64,000 nt of DNA from an uncultured Porticoccus sp. (lineage in GTDB: Bacteria > Pseudomonadota > Gammaproteobacteria > Pseudomonadales > Porticoccaceae): the NCBI GenBank assembly GCA_947259505.1, contig CAMYLT010000004.1:100259-164258 (forward strand). The letters are read 5' to 3'. The number at the start of each line of letters is the position of its first letter. The stretch's first letter is position 1. A program made the position numbers and the translations under genes. A model generated the notes under the pieces. It was not told the origin of the DNA. It saw only the letters and a program-made list of their open reading frames with translations, and did not search any database. Positions 41,043 through 51,382 of this stretch are shown piece after piece.

Positions 41043-41842
41043 CCACCTATGTGGTTGGCGATATTCAAGGGTGCCTCCAGCCCCTGCAACAATTGCTGGA
41101 CGACGTTGCCTTTAGTTCTGCCGATCAACTCTGGTCTGTAGGCGACATCGTTAACCGGGGGCCCCAATCACTGGAAACACTGCGGTTTTGCCATGGCCTC
41201 GGGAACCGATTTCGCATGGTGCTCGGCAATCACGACCTGCATCTATTGGCCATAGCCCAAGGCGTTCGCCCGCCTCACCGCTCTGATACCCTCGACGATA
41301 TACTCAACGCCACTGATCGGGACGAACTGCTACACTGGCTACAGGGGCAACCACTGTTAATGGCATCAGATGAATATCTGATTGTGCATGCAGGGATTCC
41401 TCCGCAATGGTCCAGAGAGCAGGCCATGGAACTGGCGACAGAGATGCATCAAGTGCTGTCTGATGATGCAATGGCCCGTGAATTTTTCCATGTCATGTAC
41501 GGCAATGAGCCAGATTGCTGGGCGCAAAGTATTACACCCCCACTGCGCTGGCGACTAATAACCAACTATTTCACTCGCATGCGCTTCTGCTCACCTGAGG
41601 GTAAGCTTGAGCTCTCCAGCAAATCTCAACCCCACCAGCCTCCTCCAGGTTTCGCTCCTTGGTATAGTCATACTGGCAGATTAACCAAAACCAGCAATAT
41701 CATTTTCGGGCACTGGGCCGCGCTACAGGGCAAATTCTGCGGATCACAGCTCTTTCCTCTCGACACCGGCTGTGTCTGGGGTGGGCCGTTGCGGTTAATG
41801 AATCTCGACACCGGCGACTATCACCACCAACAGCCGCTGTGA
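41039..41842 (+). CDS. apaH: Symmetrical bis(5'-nucleosyl)-tetraphosphatase
   Basis: A metallophosphoesterase of 267 residues that splits Ap4A into two ADP. Metal motifs in order: VVGDIQGCLQPL, VGDIVNRGPQSL, LGNHDLHLLA, and HAGIPPQW, with a distal FGHWAALQG. The TTG start overlaps the apaG stop (TTGA). The protein ends in a His/Gln-rich tail (YHHQQPL). Confidence 0.95.
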   Translation: MTTYVVGDIQGCLQPLQQLLDDVAFSSADQLWSVGDIVNRGPQSLETLRFCHGLGNRFRMVLGNHDLHLLAIAQGVRPPHRSDTLDDILNATDRDELLHWLQGQPLLMASDEYLIVHAGIPPQWSREQAMELATEMHQVLSDDAMAREFFHVMYGNEPDCWAQSITPPLRWRLITNYFTRMRFCSPEGKLELSSKSQPHQPPPGFAPWYSHTGRLTKTSNIIFGHWAALQGKFCGSQLFPLDTGCVWGGPLRLMNLDTGDYHHQQPL

Positions 41843-41929
41843 CCCACCGGGTTTGAGATACGCCTTGAAGCCGATAGAATGGCCTGAGAATTTGCCATCA
41901 ACTGATAACCTATAAAAAAGGTGCTGCAC

Positions 41930-43252
41930 GTGGTTCGTACTCTTTCAAATTTTTTTACCACCATCATGCAACGCTGGCTTCCTGACGCCTTTATCTTCGC
42001 CATCATCCTGACCTTTATCGTCTTCCTTGCTGGCATGCTGGGTGAAAACCAATCGCCCTCTAAAATGGTGCAATTCTGGGGAGATGGCGTTTGGAATCTG
42101 TTGGTATTTTCAATGCAGGTCACCATCAGCCTAGTAACCGGTAGCGTTCTGGCACAGACCACAGCGGTGAAAAGAGTGCTCCGCTCCCTGGCATCACTGG
42201 CCAGCAATCCCAGCCAGGCCATCCTGCTAATGACCTTTATTTCGCTGATATGCGGCTGGATAAGTTGGGCTTTTGGCTTGATTGCCAGCGCCCTGATGGC
42301 CCGAGAAATTGCCCGCCATGTCAAGGGAGTGCATTACCCACTGTTGGTAGCCTCTGCCTATTCCGGCATGGTGATATGGCATGCGGGTTTATCCGGCTCC
42401 ATTCCTCTGAAAATTGCCGTCTCCGATGGCGATGTACTCAGCAAGCTGATGAATGGGGTCACCATTCCCCTCAGCGAAACGATTTTTAGCTGGCAAGTAC
42501 TGCTGACCTGCGCACTGGTACTCGTCACCCTGCCCATCATCTTCCGCATGATGATGCCACCGCCTGAAGAAATACAGGAAGTAGATTCTCATCAGCTGGG
42601 GGAGGAGGAGCATGTATCCATTCGAACCAACACCCCGTCGGATAGGATTGAACACAGCCGCCTACCAACATTGCTACTGGGCCTCTTGGGGGGTTATTAC
42701 CTGATGGAGTTCTTTCTTAATGGCGGCAGTGTCGGCCTGAACACCTTAAACCTGATTTTTCTTGTTTCCGGCCTGTTGCTGCACCGATCAACTACCAGTT
42801 ACCTCTTCGCTGTCAATGAGGCTGTAAGAGGCCTCTCCGGCATCGTACTGCAGTTTCCGCTCTATGCCGGCATCATGGGAATGATGGCCCAGTCCGGGCT
42901 GGCGGCATCGGTCTCCGCCTGGTTTATCGACATATCCACAGTTGACACCTTCAATTTGTTCACCTTTCTCAGCGCCGGTGTCGTCAATTTTTTTGTCCCC
43001 TCCGGCGGCGGACAGTGGGCGATTCAAGCCCCGATTGTTATCCCCGCTGCGGCGTCTCTCGGTATCCCGCTGAACCAGGCCGCTATGGCCATTGCCTTCG
43101 GCGACGCCTGGACTAACATGGTGCAGCCCTTCTGGGCATTACCCTTACTCGGTATCGCGCGGCTCGGAATTCGCGACATTATGGGTTATTGCACCGTGGC
43201 GCTATTGTGGACTGGTCTGCTATACGGGCTGGCCATGGTGTTTATTTTTTAG
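41930..43252 (+). CDS. Short-chain fatty acid transporter (AtoE family)
   Basis: A polytopic membrane protein of 440 residues with about twelve helices. Landmarks are FTTIMQRWLPDAFIFAIILTFIVFL, WISWAFGLIASALMAREIARHV and the conserved FVPSGGGQWAIQAPIV with the later FGDAWTNMVQPFWALPLLGIA. These fit the AtoE/short-chain fatty acid:H+ transporter family. I start at the GTG at 41930, six bases after an AAGGTG; a GTG three codons upstream overlaps that site. Confidence 0.88.
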   Translation: MVRTLSNFFTTIMQRWLPDAFIFAIILTFIVFLAGMLGENQSPSKMVQFWGDGVWNLLVFSMQVTISLVTGSVLAQTTAVKRVLRSLASLASNPSQAILLMTFISLICGWISWAFGLIASALMAREIARHVKGVHYPLLVASAYSGMVIWHAGLSGSIPLKIAVSDGDVLSKLMNGVTIPLSETIFSWQVLLTCALVLVTLPIIFRMMMPPPEEIQEVDSHQLGEEEHVSIRTNTPSDRIEHSRLPTLLLGLLGGYYLMEFFLNGGSVGLNTLNLIFLVSGLLLHRSTTSYLFAVNEAVRGLSGIVLQFPLYAGIMGMMAQSGLAASVSAWFIDISTVDTFNLFTFLSAGVVNFFVPSGGGQWAIQAPIVIPAAASLGIPLNQAAMAIAFGDAWTNMVQPFWALPLLGIARLGIRDIMGYCTVALLWTGLLYGLAMVFIF

Positions 43253-43564
43253 TGGGCTGATGGATGCTTCGACTTAGCACACAGGACTCCAACGGAGCCG
43301 CGGCCTGCGCCTCAAATCGTGACAGGAATGGCTCTACAATACGCCCAAAGGTGTCTGGCACAGACCTTGTTATGTTAGATTGCCGCCACCATAAAGAAAC
43401 TGTATCGGGCACTGTCACTTTGACCACTTGTACCGTTAAAATTGACGATACCTGTAACTGAACCAAGCTTTGACGAGATTGTTTATTTACAAGCCTTCTT
43501 TAACTTCACTCGGTATTCTTTCAACCGATTTCATTATCAGACCGCTGAAAAAGCACATTCTTCT
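43253..43564 (+). promoter_or_regulatory. Leader region of the histidine-kinase-like gene
   Basis: This gap of 312 bases has no supported gene. It contains TGGCAC-AGACC-TTGT at 43356-43370, a good -24 element at the right distance from a -12 whose final C is replaced by T, so it is only a possible sigma-54 site. In-frame codons upstream of the kinase ATG lack a ribosome-binding site and do not look like protein. Confidence 0.3.
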
Positions 43565-45007
43565 ATGAAAAAACACCTGTGGTCCCTGTTGCTATTTTTA
43601 GTCAGCCATCCTCTTTATGCTGGCGTCGGCAATTATTTTCGCACCGAGGATGGCCACACCAACTGGCAGTATGTCGCCAACTGGTCTAGCGGCATCCTGA
43701 TTCTATTGCTCTCCGTCACGGTCATTACCTTATTGTTTAGCCGACTACAGGCTCACAGGGCGAACAAAGCTCTTGAAGCCATACGGCAGGATCTTGAGCA
43801 GCGTGTCATGGATCGCACGGCGACACTTGATGAATCTAACCGGCTGTTACTTGAAGCAAACCAGTTGCTACAGGGTGAGATCGCTCAGCACAAAGAAACA
43901 TCTAATCGCTTAAGCTCGTCGGAGTCCTATATCCGCGACATTCTGAGTTCGATGCCCCTGATGCTGATCGGTCTAACCGAAGATGGGAGTATCACTCAAT
44001 GGAACAGAAGAGCAGAAGAGATTACCGGAATTTCTACGGCAAAGGCATTAGGCAATAATCTCTGGCAAATCTATCCGACCATCACCCTCAGTAAAGCGCA
44101 GGTTAAAGAGGCCCTTGAACAGAAAAAGTCCTTAACCATCAAACACAGTCAACGAGGCCAGTACCACTTTGACATCACGATCTACCCACTTAAAGCACAA
44201 GGTGAAAGCGGTGCGGTCATTCTAATTGATGACGTCACCCAACATATACTGGCTGCAAATATGCTCATCCAGCGGGACAAGATGTCCTCAATGGGCGAGC
44301 TGGCAGCCACCATGGCGCACGATATCAATCCACCATTGCAGCAGATACTGGATGATATGCACAAGTTCAGGAGCACTTTGCACGCAGCAAATCTGCCAGC
44401 TGAAACCCAACAGACAATCTCCACGCTAATGGATGAAACCAGCCAACAAGGTGAACAAGCCTTGGCTATCATTCAGAATTTACTTGAATTTGCCCAAAGT
44501 CGAGGAGGGGAAAAGCGCCTCGCGGACGTCATTGATATCATAGAACGCAGCATACAACTGGCTAACGATGTTCTGTCGGTCCCTTCGGGTCTGCGTTTTC
44601 GCGAGATCTCCATCGAGCGTCATTACAGTCAATCACTGCCACAAATCCCCTGTTATGTTGCAGAGCTGCAGCAAGTCTTCCTGAGCTTGTTCAGGCACGC
44701 CTGCCACGCACTGGGGCAGGTGCATAAGGCTGGGCACACGCCAATAGTCAGAATACAGGTAATGGTTTGCTACGATATGCTGTGGATAAAGGTTCAGCAC
44801 AATGGCACCGGCATTAGCTACCAAGAGCAACAATATCTTTTCGAACCTTTTTTTACGCAAACAACCGGCCAAGCTGAAGATTATGATGCAGGCAAACGAT
44901 TGTCCTTTTCACACTTCATCATTACTGAACAGCATCGCGGTCAACTGGCAGTCACATCGGATGTGAATGTGGGCACAACCTTCCACATTCAACTGCCACT
45001 ATCCTGA
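43565..45007 (+). CDS. PAS-containing histidine-kinase-like protein with degenerate ATP-binding motifs
   Basis: A membrane protein of 480 residues. It has a signal or first helix (HLWSLLLFLVSHPLYAG), a second helix (WSSGILILLLSVTVITLLF), a coiled coil, a PAS domain (MPLMLIGLTEDGSITQWNRRAEEITG) and a HisKA-like helix with the phospho-acceptor H252 in MAHDINPPLQQ. The HATPase part keeps its layout and the F-box (LFEPFFT) but has lost key residues: the N-box reads LSLFRHACHAL with H378 for Asn, the G1 Asp is H412 (VQHNGTGIS), and the G2 box reads AGKRLSFSHFI. It may be catalytically dead or a phosphotransfer scaffold. The ATG at 43565 begins the signal-like segment. Confidence 0.85.
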   Translation: MKKHLWSLLLFLVSHPLYAGVGNYFRTEDGHTNWQYVANWSSGILILLLSVTVITLLFSRLQAHRANKALEAIRQDLEQRVMDRTATLDESNRLLLEANQLLQGEIAQHKETSNRLSSSESYIRDILSSMPLMLIGLTEDGSITQWNRRAEEITGISTAKALGNNLWQIYPTITLSKAQVKEALEQKKSLTIKHSQRGQYHFDITIYPLKAQGESGAVILIDDVTQHILAANMLIQRDKMSSMGELAATMAHDINPPLQQILDDMHKFRSTLHAANLPAETQQTISTLMDETSQQGEQALAIIQNLLEFAQSRGGEKRLADVIDIIERSIQLANDVLSVPSGLRFREISIERHYSQSLPQIPCYVAELQQVFLSLFRHACHALGQVHKAGHTPIVRIQVMVCYDMLWIKVQHNGTGISYQEQQYLFEPFFTQTTGQAEDYDAGKRLSFSHFIITEQHRGQLAVTSDVNVGTTFHIQLPLS

Positions 45008-45024
45008 AATCCAATCCCGCTGAT

Positions 45025-46071
45025 TTATTCAGCGGGATCGTCATAACCATTGGGATTTTGACGCTGCCAGCGCCAGCTATCGCGCATCATGTCTTCCAGG
45101 GTGCGGCCTGCCTTCCAACCCAGCTCATACTCCGCTCTAGAGGCATCTGACCAACACTCCGCCACATCACCGGCACGACGTCCCACTATCTGAAAAGGAA
45201 TCACAGAGCCTGAAACGGACTCGAATGCGCGGATCATTTCCAAAACGGAATAACCAGAGCCCGTACCCAGATTCCAAGCGCGGCAGCCAGGCGAAGAATC
45301 CTTCTCCAGAAGTTTTTCCAGAGCGTGCACGTGCCCCTCTGCCAGATCCATGACGTGGAGATAATCCCTTATCCCCGTGCCATCACGAGTGGGGTAATCA
45401 CCTCCATAAACAGATAACTCTCGCAATTTCCCAACTGCAACCTGGGTGATATAGGGCAATAGATTGTTGGGAATACCTCTGGGATCTTCACCAATGAGGC
45501 CACTAGGGTGAGCCCCAACAGGGTTAAAATAGCGCAGCAGTGCGATTTTCCAAAAAGGATGGCCAGTGACTTTGTCTGCCGCCGATAGATCACGCAAGAT
45601 ATCCTCAACCATTAACTTCGACCGTCCGTATGGGTTTGTGGTCTGTAATGGAAAGTCTTCTGTAATGGGTGTCGTTACAGGGTCGCCATAAACAGTTGCA
45701 GACGAACTGAAAATAAATGTTCCAATGCCGGCGGCCTGCATCGCCTCCAACAGCGTCAACGAACCAGCCACGTTGTTGCGATAATACAGAGCAGGATCGG
45801 CACAGGACTCCCCAACGGCCTTGAAGCCAGCAAAGTGCATGACGGCATCTACCGTATGGAAACTAAATAAATTATCCAGGACCGCTCTATCGCAGACATC
45901 CGCTTCTACCAGCGTGAATTCGCGTGATGTGATCTGCTTGACGCGCTCCAGCGACAGGCTTGAACTATTGGAAAAATTATCGAGGACAACAACATCGTAC
46001 CCAGCATTAAGAAGCGCCACACAGGCATGATTGCCAATATACCCAGCACCACCGGTAACCAACACTTTCAT
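45025..46071 (-). CDS. galE: UDP-glucose 4-epimerase
   Basis: A short-chain dehydrogenase/reductase of 348 residues that interconverts UDP-glucose and UDP-galactose. The NAD motif is VTGGAGYIGNHACVALL; the catalytic set is in SSSATVYGDP and NPYGRSKLMVED; YFNPVGAHPSGLIGEDP and RRAGDVAECWSD are GalE signatures. GAGGAG lies 9 bases before the ATG and a GATAAT -10-like element is at 46107-46112. It could feed the exopolysaccharide and LPS pathways. Confidence 0.96.
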   Translation of the reverse strand: MKVLVTGGAGYIGNHACVALLNAGYDVVVLDNFSNSSSLSLERVKQITSREFTLVEADVCDRAVLDNLFSFHTVDAVMHFAGFKAVGESCADPALYYRNNVAGSLTLLEAMQAAGIGTFIFSSSATVYGDPVTTPITEDFPLQTTNPYGRSKLMVEDILRDLSAADKVTGHPFWKIALLRYFNPVGAHPSGLIGEDPRGIPNNLLPYITQVAVGKLRELSVYGGDYPTRDGTGIRDYLHVMDLAEGHVHALEKLLEKDSSPGCRAWNLGTGSGYSVLEMIRAFESVSGSVIPFQIVGRRAGDVAECWSDASRAEYELGWKAGRTLEDMMRDSWRWQRQNPNGYDDPAE

Positions 46072-46146
46072 GTGCTTGGACTCCTCATGAATAAATTACT
46101 CAACGTATTATCCCATAGGCTGGTCATTGAAATATGGAACAGCAGG

Positions 46147-46175
46147 CAAAAAAAAGCCGGACAACATGTCCGGCT
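46147..46175 (-). terminator. Rho-independent terminator after rplQ
   Basis: On the reverse strand AGCCGGACA and TGTCCGGCT (46155-46175) form a perfect 9-base stem with a 3-base loop, followed by a run of eight T. It ends the alpha operon 22 bases after the rplQ stop. Confidence 0.93.
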
Positions 46176-46197
46176 TATTACGACGAGACTAAGGGCC

Positions 46198-46593
46198 TTA
46201 TTCGTCGTTGTCGCTCAGCTCAACCGCCTCTACTTCCGGACGATCAACCAGCTCAACATAGGCCATTGGCGCAGCGTCGCCAGAGCGCAAACCACATTTC
46301 AAAATACGGATGTAGCCACCAGGACGTCCCTCGTAACGTGGGCCAAGCTCAGCAAAGAGTTTACCTACGGCAGACTTACAACGCAGACGGCTAAACGCCA
46401 AACGACGGTTAGCAACGCTATCTTGCTTGGCCAGAGTGATCAGCGGCTCAGCAAAGCGACGCAGCTCCTTCGCTTTGGGCAAGGTAGTTTTAATCAGCTC
46501 ATGCTCAACCAATGAGGCTGTCATGTTACGGAACATAGAGCGACGGTGCGCTCCAGTACGGCTCAGTTTGCGGCCACTTAAACGATGACGCAT
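46198..46593 (-). CDS. rplQ: Ribosomal protein L17 (bL17)
   Basis: 131 residues beginning [20 protein letters not shown], the L17 signature, with [19 protein letters not shown]. It has an acidic C-terminal extension (VELSDNDE). It is the last gene of the alpha operon, just before a strong terminator. Confidence 0.98.
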   Translation of the reverse strand: MRHRLSGRKLSRTGAHRRSMFRNMTASLVEHELIKTTLPKAKELRRFAEPLITLAKQDSVANRRLAFSRLRCKSAVGKLFAELGPRYEGRPGGYIRILKCGLRSGDAAPMAYVELVDRPEVEAVELSDNDE

Positions 46594-46672
46594 GGTTCTA
46601 CTTCCTTTAAAGTGTTGCTATCTCAGCAATAAACTTGGTTCAACAGGTGCCAGTCACACTGGACACCCTCAA

Positions 46673-47671
46673 TTAGATATGGTCGCTCTCAGTACGCAGG
46701 CTGGTAGGCGGCCAATTTTCAAGTCGCATACCCAATGACAGGCCGCGTGAGGCCAACACATCCTTGATTTCAGTGAGTGACTTTTTACCCAAATTAGGGG
46801 TTTTCAGCAGCTCAACTTCAGTACGCTGAATCAGGTCACCGATATAGTAAATACTTTCGGCCTTCAGACAGTTTGCAGAGCGAACTGTCAGTTCCAGGTC
46901 ATCAACCGGACGCAGTAGAATCGGATCGACTTCTTCTTCTTTCTCAACCGGCTCGGACAGACTTTCACTCTCGAGATCGACAAAGACTGCCAATTGCTGC
47001 TGTAGGATTGTTGCAGCACGGCGAATTGCTTCTTCAGGATCGATGGTGCCGTTGGTTTCTAGATCCAGCACCAGCTTATCCAAATTGGTACGCTGTTCTA
47101 CACGAGCGCTTTCAACTACATAAGCAACGCGGCGAACCGGGCTGAAAGTGGCGTCGAGCTGGAGACGACCAATAGAACGGGTCTCTTCCTCATCACCAGT
47201 GCGACTATCAGCTGGCTGGTAGCCACGACCACGAACGACGTGAAGTGTCATTTCCAGTGAAGTATCACCAGTAATGTTGGCGATGACATGGTCTGGGTTT
47301 TTGATTTCTGTCGCATTATCCAGTTGAATATCGCCAGCAGTAACGACACCCTTACCTTTTTTATTGAGAGTGAGGGTAACCTCGTCCTTCTCATGCAGAA
47401 CGATAGCGACATCCTTCAGGTTCAGAAGGATTTCGATCACATCTTCCTGAACGCCCTCGATACTGCTGTACTCGTGCAGTACGCCATTGATTTCAACTTC
47501 GACAATAGCCGCACCGGCCATTGATGAAAGTAAAATACGGCGCAGGGCATTACCCAAAGTATGGCCAAATCCGCGCTCAAGAGGCTCAAGCACAACTTTG
47601 GCGCGAGTCGGACCAAACTCGGTTACATCAATGTTTCGTGGTGTCAAAAATTCGTTTACTGATGTTTGCAT
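46673..47671 (-). CDS. rpoA: RNA polymerase alpha subunit
   Basis: 332 residues. The N-terminal dimerisation domain carries [23 protein letters not shown]. The C-terminal domain that binds UP elements and activators carries [37 protein letters not shown]. The normal length is kept and it lies between rpsD and rplQ as usual. Confidence 0.99.
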   Translation of the reverse strand: MQTSVNEFLTPRNIDVTEFGPTRAKVVLEPLERGFGHTLGNALRRILLSSMAGAAIVEVEINGVLHEYSSIEGVQEDVIEILLNLKDVAIVLHEKDEVTLTLNKKGKGVVTAGDIQLDNATEIKNPDHVIANITGDTSLEMTLHVVRGRGYQPADSRTGDEEETRSIGRLQLDATFSPVRRVAYVVESARVEQRTNLDKLVLDLETNGTIDPEEAIRRAATILQQQLAVFVDLESESLSEPVEKEEEVDPILLRPVDDLELTVRSANCLKAESIYYIGDLIQRTEVELLKTPNLGKKSLTEIKDVLASRGLSLGMRLENWPPTSLRTESDHI

Positions 47672-47725
47672 ATCTGTTCCTGCTCGATGGCGTCGCTTAA
47701 CTGTCTCTCTAACTACAACAGTGCG

Positions 47726-48346
47726 TTACTTGGAGTAGAGCTCCACAATGAGGTTTTCATTGATTTCGGCAGGAAGATCAGAGCGCTCTGGACCACGCTT
47801 GAAAACACCTTCCAGTTTATTGGCATCCACTTCCATCCATTCAACCAGTCCGCGCTGAGTTGCAATTTGCATAGCAGATTGAATACGCAGTTGGTTTTTG
47901 GATTTTTCACGAATGCTAATCACATCGCCATCGGCCACACAGTAAGAAGGGATATTCACCTTTTTGCCATTAACCAAAATGGAGCTGTGTGAAACCAGCT
48001 GACGAGATTCTGCACGTGTAGCGCCAAAGCCCATACGATAAACAACATTATCGAGCCTGCGCTCGAGCAATTGCAGCAAATTCTCGCCAGTCGCGCCTTT
48101 CAGGCGAGCAGCTTCTTTGTAGTAATTGCGGAATTGCTTCTCAAGCACACCGTAAAGACGACGCACTTTTTGCTTTTCGCGCAACTGAACACCATAGTCA
48201 GAAAGACGACCACGACGCTGTCCATGTTGCCCAGGGGCGCTTTCAGCGCGGCATTTGGACTCCAGCGGGCGAATACCACTCTTCAGGAAAAGGTCTGTAC
48301 CTTCACGACGGGAGAGTTTACAAGTCGGTCCGAGATATCTTGCCAT
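47726..48346 (-). CDS. rpsD: Ribosomal protein S4 (uS4)
   Basis: 206 residues from [23 protein letters not shown], with the S4 RNA-binding domain ([27 protein letters not shown]). Only a single Cys is present near the N-terminus, so it is the zinc-free form. The start at 48346 is chosen over a start 17 codons upstream that runs into the rpsK end. S4 is the usual translational repressor of the alpha operon. Confidence 0.98.
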   Translation of the reverse strand: MARYLGPTCKLSRREGTDLFLKSGIRPLESKCRAESAPGQHGQRRGRLSDYGVQLREKQKVRRLYGVLEKQFRNYYKEAARLKGATGENLLQLLERRLDNVVYRMGFGATRAESRQLVSHSSILVNGKKVNIPSYCVADGDVISIREKSKNQLRIQSAMQIATQRGLVEWMEVDANKLEGVFKRGPERSDLPAEINENLIVELYSK

Positions 48347-48362
48347 TAGTTCACTATCCTCG

Positions 48363-48755
48363 TTATACCCGACGTTTCTTCGGCGGACGACATCCATTGT
48401 GGGGGATCGGCGTCACGTCGGTGATATTGGTAATTTTATAACCGGTGTTGTTCAGGGCGCGTACTGCAGATTCGCGGCCAGGACCCGGACCTTTTACCTG
48501 TACATCCAGGTTTTTCAGGCCGTATTCCTGAGCTGCTAGTCCAGCTCGCTCTGCAGCTACCTGTGCCGCAAATGGAGTACTTTTTCGAGAACCCCGAAAG
48601 CCAGAGCCACCAGAAGTTGCCCAACTCAGGGTGTTACCCTGACGATCGGTAATGGTCACAATAGTATTGTTGAATGAAGCATGAATATGTGCCACACCAT
48701 CAACAACAGTCTTTTTGACCTTCTTACGAACAGTTTTTTGTCCAGGCTTTGCCAT
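48363..48755 (-). CDS. rpsK: Ribosomal protein S11 (uS11)
   Basis: 130 residues beginning [20 protein letters not shown]; contains [17 protein letters not shown] and ends [18 protein letters not shown], the highly conserved tail. Alpha operon, between rpsM and rpsD. Confidence 0.98.
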   Translation of the reverse strand: MAKPGQKTVRKKVKKTVVDGVAHIHASFNNTIVTITDRQGNTLSWATSGGSGFRGSRKSTPFAAQVAAERAGLAAQEYGLKNLDVQVKGPGPGRESAVRALNNTGYKITNITDVTPIPHNGCRPPKKRRV

Positions 48756-48767
48756 TTGTATACTTTC

Positions 48768-49124
48768 CTATCGCTTGATGGGCTTGCGAGGGCCTTTACG
48801 AGTGCGCGCATTGGTTTTAGTGCGCTGGCCACGCAAAGGCAGGCCACGGCGGTGGCGGAGTCCACGGTAACAACCGAGATCCATCAACCGCTTAATGTTC
48901 ATGCTGACCTCACGACGCAGGTCACCTTCTACAGTGCGTTCGCCTACAGCATTGCGCACGGCATCCATCTGCTCGTCGTTCAGATCGGCAATTTTAACGT
49001 CTTCAGCGATACCAACCTGGGCACAAATGGCCTTGGCAGTGGTACGACCTACCCCAAAAACATAGGTAAGCGAGATCACCGCATGTTTATTATCAGGGAT
49101 GTTGACACCGGCAATACGGGCCAT
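48768..49124 (-). CDS. rpsM: Ribosomal protein S13 (uS13)
   Basis: 118 residues from [19 protein letters not shown]; contains [14 protein letters not shown] and ends [20 protein letters not shown]. The second of two adjacent ATGs is the family start. It is the first gene of the alpha operon proper. Confidence 0.98.
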   Translation of the reverse strand: MARIAGVNIPDNKHAVISLTYVFGVGRTTAKAICAQVGIAEDVKIADLNDEQMDAVRNAVGERTVEGDLRREVSMNIKRLMDLGCYRGLRHRRGLPLRGQRTKTNARTRKGPRKPIKR

Positions 49125-49207
49125 CACTACACTCCACTTTAATGTTTAACTGTTGTCTGGCTAATTTTTGCATGGCCAGAACACAAGGCTGACCAAAAAG
49201 GCGCAAG

Positions 49208-49236
49208 AGAATAGCTTTGAAGACAATAAAAATCAA
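49208..49236 (-). promoter_or_regulatory. Candidate alpha-operon promoter upstream of rpsM
   Basis: On the reverse strand TTGATT (49231-49236) and TATTCT (49208-49213) are spaced 17 bases apart, in the gap between rpmJ and rpsM. It would give the alpha operon its own transcript start in addition to read-through from the spc operon. Confidence 0.45.
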
Positions 49237-49249
49237 TAACTCCGTGCAA

Positions 49250-49366
49250 TTAACCCTGACGCTGCTTATGGCGGGGTTCAGCACTGCAAATTACTCTTAC
49301 AACACTTTTACGCTTCACAACTTTACAGTTGCGGCACATTTTTTTTACAGAAGCACGTACTTTCAT
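49250..49366 (-). CDS. rpmJ: Ribosomal protein L36 (bL36), zinc-ribbon form
   Basis: A short 38-residue gene found by direct reading: it starts [20 protein letters not shown] and ends PRHKQRQG. The zinc ligands C11, C14, C27 and H33 are all present, so this is the C+ form. A GAGGTGA-type ribosome-binding site lies before the ATG. It follows secY by 19 bases, its usual place. Confidence 0.97.
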   Translation of the reverse strand: MKVRASVKKMCRNCKVVKRKSVVRVICSAEPRHKQRQG

Positions 49367-49385
49367 TTCGTCACCTCAACTTCTA

Positions 49386-50708
49386 CTAACGGATTCCGCT
49401 GCCGTAGCCTTTCAAATTTGATTTTTTCATCAATGAATCATACTGATGCGACATCAAATGAGACTGGACCTGCGCCATAAAATCCATGGTTACTACTACT
49501 GCAATCAACAGTGATGTGCCGCCCAGATAGAAAGGCACATTAAAATAAACATTCAAAAACTGCGGTAGCAAACAAACGAACGTCATATACAAACCGCCGA
49601 TCAACGTCAATTTTGACATCACACCATCAATATACTTTGCAGTTTGTTCCCCTGGACGAATCCCCGGGAGGAATGCGCCGCCGCGTTTTAGGTTATCTGC
49701 CATCTCTCTCGGGTTGAACATCAGCGCCGAATAAAAGAAACAGAAGAAGATAATCAATGCTGCGAACAGCAATACGTGTAGCGGCTGGCCCGGTCCGATT
49801 AGCAACGCAATATCTTGAAGCCAATCAGGACTATCGGCACCTTGACCAAACCACTGAGCTATCGATGCAGGGAAAAGCAAGATGCTGCTAGCAAAGATCG
49901 CTGGAATAACACCCGCCATATTTACTTTCAACGGTAAATGACTTGTCTGAGCAGGGCCTCTACCAGGTTGACGCTGAGCATAGTTGACCGTGATACGGCG
50001 CTGGCCACGCTCGACAAACACCACAAAATAGACCACAGCAACCGCCAGCACGCCGACGAACAACAGCGCCAAAATATGCAGGTCTCCTTGACGAGAAGAT
50101 TCAAATGCCTGCCCAATAGCTGAAGGAATCCCTGCAACAATACCGGCGAAGATCAGCATTGAGATACCGTTACCGACGCCACGTTCTGTTATCTGCTCGC
50201 CCAGCCACATCATGAAAACTGCACCAGTTACCAGCGAGATAACCGCTATAAAATAGAAACTGAAGTCTGGCGTGAACGCCAAACCCTGACCCGCCAAGCC
50301 AACTGACATACCAATTGCTTGAACCGTAGCCAGAAGAACAGTGCCGTAGCGAGTGTACTGGTTAATCTTGCGCCTACCGGCATCACCCTCTTTCTTCAAC
50401 TGTTCCAGAGATGGGGTTACTGCCGTCATCAGCTGCATAATAATAGATGCGGAGATGTAGGGCATGATACCAAGCGCCATGATGCTCATACGCTCAAGAG
50501 CACCACCGGAAAACATGTTAAACATGCCAATGATCGTGCCCTGATTCTGATTGAACAGATCAGCAAGCCGATCGGGATCAATTCCTGGAACTGGAATATG
50601 AGTACCGATACGGTAAATCACCAAGGCAATGAATAAAAAGCGAAGGCGAGCCCACAGCTCGCCCAAACCTTTTATGTTGCCTTGCGGCATGTTCCCGGGT
50701 TTAGCCAT
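49386..50708 (-). CDS. secY: Preprotein translocase subunit SecY
   Basis: The central channel of the Sec translocon, 440 residues with ten membrane helices. Landmarks: [42 protein letters not shown] and [23 protein letters not shown] at the C-terminus. It lies in the spc operon between rplO and rpmJ. Confidence 0.98.
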   Translation of the reverse strand: MAKPGNMPQGNIKGLGELWARLRFLFIALVIYRIGTHIPVPGIDPDRLADLFNQNQGTIIGMFNMFSGGALERMSIMALGIMPYISASIIMQLMTAVTPSLEQLKKEGDAGRRKINQYTRYGTVLLATVQAIGMSVGLAGQGLAFTPDFSFYFIAVISLVTGAVFMMWLGEQITERGVGNGISMLIFAGIVAGIPSAIGQAFESSRQGDLHILALLFVGVLAVAVVYFVVFVERGQRRITVNYAQRQPGRGPAQTSHLPLKVNMAGVIPAIFASSILLFPASIAQWFGQGADSPDWLQDIALLIGPGQPLHVLLFAALIIFFCFFYSALMFNPREMADNLKRGGAFLPGIRPGEQTAKYIDGVMSKLTLIGGLYMTFVCLLPQFLNVYFNVPFYLGGTSLLIAVVVTMDFMAQVQSHLMSHQYDSLMKKSNLKGYGSGIR

Positions 50709-50714
50709 CTGGCG

Positions 50715-51149
50715 TTACTCTTCTACCTTGCCGCCAGCGGCTTCAATAGCAGCTTGCGCACCTTTAGTAACACGTAGGCCCTTGACGGTAACAGCCTTAG
50801 TCAGCTCACCGGACAAAAACACTTTGGCGCGACGAATAGATCCATTGATCAGCCCAGCAGAGCGCAATGATTCGATATCAACCACATCGCCGGAAATGCT
50901 GTTCAGCTCACTCAATCGAATTTCTGCAGTGATGCGAGAAATTCGTGAAGTGAAGCCATATTTCGGCAGGCGTTTTTGCAAAGGCATCTGACCACCTTCA
51001 AAACCTGGACGAACGCTTCCGCCGGAACGAGCTTTCTGCCCTTTGTGGCCACGGCCAGCAGTCTTACCCAGGCCGCTACCGATACCACGACCGACGCGTT
51101 TGCCTTCTTTAATTCTGCCGGGTGCGGGACTTAGCGTATTGAGACGCAT
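50715..51149 (-). CDS. rplO: Ribosomal protein L15 (uL15)
   Basis: 144 residues: [22 protein letters not shown], then [26 protein letters not shown], the L15 signature. spc operon. Confidence 0.98.
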   Translation of the reverse strand: MRLNTLSPAPGRIKEGKRVGRGIGSGLGKTAGRGHKGQKARSGGSVRPGFEGGQMPLQKRLPKYGFTSRISRITAEIRLSELNSISGDVVDIESLRSAGLINGSIRRAKVFLSGELTKAVTVKGLRVTKGAQAAIEAAGGKVEE

Positions 51150-51151
51150 GA

Positions 51152-51340
51152 TTATTCTCCCTCAACCTTAACCATATAGTGAACTTTATTAATCATACCG
51201 CGCACTGAGGGAGTATCTTCAACCTCTACAGTATGATTGATGCGACGCAGGCCTAGGCCGGCAACACAGGCTTTGTGTGATGCCAGACGACCGTGAATGC
51301 TGCGCAACAGGGTAACCTTGATTTTCTTAACGTTCGTCAT
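51152..51340 (-). CDS. rpmD: Ribosomal protein L30 (uL30)
   Basis: 62 residues: [35 protein letters not shown], the single-domain bacterial L30. It ends 2 bases before the rplO start region in the spc operon. Confidence 0.97.
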   Translation of the reverse strand: MTNVKKIKVTLLRSIHGRLASHKACVAGLGLRRINHTVEVEDTPSVRGMINKVHYMVKVEGE

Positions 51341-51382
51341 GCTAAAGCTTCCGTTGTACTTCGCTCGGCATCAGCCGCAGCC

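Noticed and set aside
46027..46515. Plus-strand frame covering the galE/rplQ border
   Set aside because: It spans the rplQ terminator hairpin and is antisense to rplQ; no protein features.
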